From Gammaproteobacteria bacterium (GTDB lineage: Bacteria; Pseudomonadota; Gammaproteobacteria; Nitrococcales; Nitrococcaceae), in the NCBI GenBank assembly GCA_018334525.1, contig JAGXLT010000020.1, positions 1-9,414 on the forward strand: 9,414 bases of DNA. The letters run 5' to 3'. A model generated the notes under the pieces. It was not told the origin of the DNA and did not search any database. It was given only the letters and a program-made list of their open reading frames with translations. Shown piece after piece: positions 7,053-9,414 of the stretch (positions are counted from its first letter, which is position 1; each line of letters opens with the position of its first letter). The position numbers and the translations under genes were made by a program.

Positions 7053-8783
7053 ATGGCCAGCATTTCACCCCTTCCTACCACCTCTCGTCCTCTGGCCAGT
7101 GACCTGGAGATTGCCCGCCAGGCGCAATTAAAACCGATCGCAGAAATTGCAGAGCGCCTGGGTCTGCCGCCAGGGATTATTGAGCCGTATGGCCATCATG
7201 TCGGCAAAATTCCGCTGGAGGCGATACAAGGACAGGCATCGCGACCGAAGGCAAAGTACATCGTTGTATCTGCCATCACCCCTACCCCGTTGGGTGAGGG
7301 CAAAACCACGACCAGCGTGGGGTTAGCGCAGGGATTTCATCACATTGGCAAAACGGCAACGGTCGCGTTACGGCAGCCCTCGATGGGGCCAACCTTCGGC
7401 ATTAAGGGGGGCGCCGCTGGCGGTGGTTGGAGCCAGGTGGTGCCGATGGAGCGCATCAACCTGCATTTAACCGGCGATATTCATGCGGTGACCTCCGCAC
7501 ATAATCTGCTATCAGCCATGGTCGATAATCATGTTTATCACGGCAACGCCAGTGGCATGGATCTAAACCAGGTCGCCTGGCGCCGTGTGGTCGACATTAA
7601 CGACCGCGGCCTACGTCATATTGTGACCGGTCTGGGCGGTAAATTGAACGGCCTGCCGCGTGAGACCGGCTTTGATATTACGGCCGCCTCAGAGGTGATG
7701 GCTGTTCTCGCTTTGGCCGATTCGCTTGAAGATCTGCGTCGGCGCCTCGGAAGAATCGTAGTGGGCTGGACCCCAGGCGGAGAAGCCGTTACCGCGGATG
7801 ACATTGGCTGCGCCGGTGCCATGGCGGTCATGCTCAAAGAAGCAATGAAGCCCAACCTGATGCAGACCATCGAAAATACGCCGGTTCTGATTCACGCCGG
7901 GCCGTTTGGCAATATCGCGCATGGCAACTCATCAATCGTTGCCGATCAAATCGGTATTCATGGCAGCGATTATTTGGTGACCGAAGCTGGCTTTGGTGCC
8001 GACATGGGCGCTGAGCGATTCTTTAATATCAAATGTCGCGCCTCGGGCATGCAACCCGATGCCGCGGTGCTGGTTGCCACGGTTCGGGGCCTTAAGGTAC
8101 ATTCCGGCCGACATCGGGTAGTGGCCGGCAAGCCGTTGCCCGACAGCATGCTGACCGAAAACCCGGACGATGTGCGCCTTGGCGCCGCTAACCTGCGCAA
8201 GCAGATCGAAAACCTGCGGCTGCATGGCGTACCGGTGGTGGTCGCCATTAATGCATTCCCCACTGACTTTGATAGTGAGCATGCGGTGATTACCGAAGTG
8301 GCCCGGGAAATGGGAGCCCGTGTGGAAATCTGCACGCATGTGAAGGATGGTGGCGCAGGCGCTGCGGTATTGGCTCAGGCTGTGGTGGATGCTGCTGAAG
8401 AGCAAAGTCAGTTTGAGATGCTCTACCCCGATGAGCTGTCACTTACCGATAAAATCGAAACGATTGCGCAGCGAGTTTACGGTGCTGATGCCATCGATTG
8501 CTCTCCGGTGGCTAAGCGACAGTTAGCACATTTCACCGCGCAAGGCTTTGGTCATCTGCCCGTGTGCATAGCCAAAACCCATTTGTCTCTGTCTTCCGAT
8601 GCCAGTCTGCCCGGTGCGCCCACGGGCTGGCGAATGCCTGTTCGTGAGGTACGCCTTTCGGCCGGTGCCGGATTTGTTTATGCCTTATGTGGCGACATTC
8701 GAACCATGCCCGGACTCGGTGCGAATCCAGCAGCTGCAGCGATGGATATTAACGAAATGGGTGAAATCGAGGGACTGTTTTAA
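7053..8783 (+). CDS. fhs: Formate-tetrahydrofolate ligase
   Basis: Reversibly joins formate, THF and ATP to 10-formyl-THF in the cytoplasm. Beside sarcosine oxidase it may run backwards, releasing formate and making ATP. The 576-residue protein has the P-loop TPTPLGEGKTTT (77-88), the signature block RQPSMGPTFGIKGGAAGGGW (107-126), then VATVRGLKVHSG, PVVVAINAFPTD, and the family ending with VREVRLSAGAGFVYALCGDI and a final EIEGLF. Two signature positions are unusual: W where Y is usual after GGAAGGG, and S where G is usual in the VATVRALKxHGG motif; the P-loop is intact. The start is ATG 7053 with GAGGAG (7037-7042) ten bases upstream; an in-frame GTG at 7035 overlaps that site and is unlikely. 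It is divergent from the regulator and 22 bp before the formate dehydrogenase gene, so the two are probably co-transcribed. Confidence 0.96.
   Translation: MASISPLPTTSRPLASDLEIARQAQLKPIAEIAERLGLPPGIIEPYGHHVGKIPLEAIQGQASRPKAKYIVVSAITPTPLGEGKTTTSVGLAQGFHHIGKTATVALRQPSMGPTFGIKGGAAGGGWSQVVPMERINLHLTGDIHAVTSAHNLLSAMVDNHVYHGNASGMDLNQVAWRRVVDINDRGLRHIVTGLGGKLNGLPRETGFDITAASEVMAVLALADSLEDLRRRLGRIVVGWTPGGEAVTADDIGCAGAMAVMLKEAMKPNLMQTIENTPVLIHAGPFGNIAHGNSSIVADQIGIHGSDYLVTEAGFGADMGAERFFNIKCRASGMQPDAAVLVATVRGLKVHSGRHRVVAGKPLPDSMLTENPDDVRLGAANLRKQIENLRLHGVPVVVAINAFPTDFDSEHAVITEVAREMGARVEICTHVKDGGAGAAVLAQAVVDAAEEQSQFEMLYPDELSLTDKIETIAQRVYGADAIDCSPVAKRQLAHFTAQGFGHLPVCIAKTHLSLSSDASLPGAPTGWRMPVREVRLSAGAGFVYALCGDIRTMPGLGANPAAAAMDINEMGEIEGLF
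7228..7238 (+). repeat. AAGGACAGGCA repeat, copy 3 (in fhs)
   Basis: Exact copy near the 5' end of fhs, read in the frame that gives IQGQAS (residues about 58-63), just before the conserved nucleotide-binding region. No disruption of the protein is apparent. Confidence 0.5.
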
Positions 8784-8805
8784 AAGTCCGTGGCATGCTG
8801 AGCAT

Positions 8806-9414
8806 ATGGAAAACAAGGCAGAACATCGGCTATTAAATGCCCTTGAGCATATTCAACAGACCCAGGGGGCGGTTTCTGATGAGGTGTTAAAAGCCTTAGC
8901 AGAAGAATGGGGACAGCCACTTTATCGCCTTGAAGGGCTGCGCAGCTTTTACCCGGTCTTTCGCGAGACCGCCGGCGCACCCAATCGACTGCAGATCTGT
9001 CGTGACGGGCCGTGCCGGCTCAAAGACGAAGGCGCTGCCGAGGCGCTAAAAGCTGCGCTGAACGATCGGGAAGACATCGAAATTGAAATGGTCTCGTGCC
9101 TGGGGTTATGTGATTGCGCACCGGCCGCGGCACTGAATGACAGCCCGGGGCCATTACCCGATCGGGCCGCCGTTGATGCCTGGCTCGATGGGAGCTCTGA
9201 GATTTCAGAGGACAGTCACTTAAAAAACTTAAAGGACAGGCACCTGCCGACCGACCCCTACCCCGATGCAGCAGCACGCTATTCCGCATCAGCGCAGTGG
9301 CTAAAGCGCCCGGCTGAAGACATCATTGCCGAAATTGATGCTGCCGGGCTGCAGGGTCTGGGTGGCGCCGCATTCCCCACTGCGCGCAAATGGCAATTCA
9401 CCCGCGCCGCGCCC
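8806..9414 (+). CDS. NuoE-NuoF fusion, probable NAD-dependent formate dehydrogenase beta subunit (5' part; 3' end beyond right edge)
   Basis: The first 203 residues are visible. The N-terminal NuoE-like thioredoxin-fold domain (about 1-125) has all four [2Fe-2S] cysteines: Cys65 and Cys70 in CRDGPC, and Cys98 and Cys102 in CLGLC. After a linker, a NuoF-like domain begins with GLQGLGGAAFPTARKW (181-196), the glycine-rich entry to the FMN/NADH site. This fused order is known from the beta subunit of soluble NAD-dependent formate dehydrogenases such as Methylobacterium Fdh1B, which passes electrons from the Mo/W alpha subunit to NAD+. The position after fhs fits that role; the alpha subunit should follow outside the window. 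A NADH- or hydrogenase-linked diaphorase is the main alternative. ATG 8806 is the only upstream in-frame start seen and has no strong Shine-Dalgarno, suggesting coupling with fhs 22 bp away. The linker holds unusual short repeats (residues about 135-147). Confidence 0.82.
   Translation, partial: MENKAEHRLLNALEHIQQTQGAVSDEVLKALAEEWGQPLYRLEGLRSFYPVFRETAGAPNRLQICRDGPCRLKDEGAAEALKAALNDREDIEIEMVSCLGLCDCAPAAALNDSPGPLPDRAAVDAWLDGSSEISEDSHLKNLKDRHLPTDPYPDAAARYSASAQWLKRPAEDIIAEIDAAGLQGLGGAAFPTARKWQFTRAAP
9209..9243 (+). repeat. Short direct-repeat cluster in the formate dehydrogenase linker (includes AAGGACAGGCA copy 4)
   Basis: AGGACAGTCAC (9209-9219) and AGGACAGGCAC (9233-9243) are near-identical and 24 bp (eight codons) apart, giving the peptide echoes EDSHL and KDRHL. 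Between them ACTTAAA occurs twice (9218-9224, 9227-9233). The second unit contains AAGGACAGGCA at 9232-9242. The stretch is A+T-rich within a G+C-rich gene and falls exactly in the linker between the NuoE-like and NuoF-like domains. Confidence 0.55.

Overview
The window is a sarcosine-oxidation locus tied to tetrahydrofolate (THF) one-carbon metabolism. Protein similarity and gene order (soxBDAG plus a GbdR-type GlxA/AraC regulator) suggest a gammaproteobacterium of moderately high G+C. A glycine-betaine-using, perhaps marine or halophilic, lifestyle is possible, but genus and habitat cannot be settled from this sequence.

Layout. Positions 1-602 (minus) hold the first 200 codons of a methylenetetrahydrofolate reductase family protein that runs off the left edge. 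A 182-bp divergent promoter region follows (603-784). Then comes a tight plus-strand operon, soxB (785-2035), soxD (2037-2306), soxA (2303-5257) and soxG (5250-5804), encoding the four subunits of heterotetrameric sarcosine oxidase. Its end overlaps by 13 bp the convergent gene 5792-6814 (minus), a GbdR-like regulator with a DJ-1/PfpI-like domain and an AraC helix-turn-helix domain. A second divergent intergenic region (6815-7052) separates it from fhs (7053-8783), formate-THF ligase. After 22 bp, a partial gene (8806 to the right edge) encodes a NuoE-NuoF fusion, most likely the NAD-side beta subunit of a soluble NAD-dependent formate dehydrogenase.

How it fits together (inference from known families). 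Sarcosine oxidase converts sarcosine, THF and O2 to glycine, 5,10-methylene-THF and H2O2. The methylene-THF can be oxidised to 10-formyl-THF by an enzyme not seen here (FolD-type). Fhs running in reverse would release formate and make ATP, and formate dehydrogenase would give CO2 and NADH. The MTHFR-like protein would link the methyl-THF and methylene-THF pools. The regulator is likely the betaine/dimethylglycine-responsive switch.

Most of this is a known catabolic theme, and I see no clearly new biological system. The most interesting unexplained signals are an 11-mer, AAGGACAGGCA, present four times in the same orientation (4642, 6984, 7228, 9232); a short repeat cluster in the interdomain linker of the formate dehydrogenase beta subunit that contains one of those copies; and CGAC/TGTCG-type motifs shared by the two divergent promoter regions. 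I recognised no tRNA, rRNA, CRISPR array, transposase or riboswitch.
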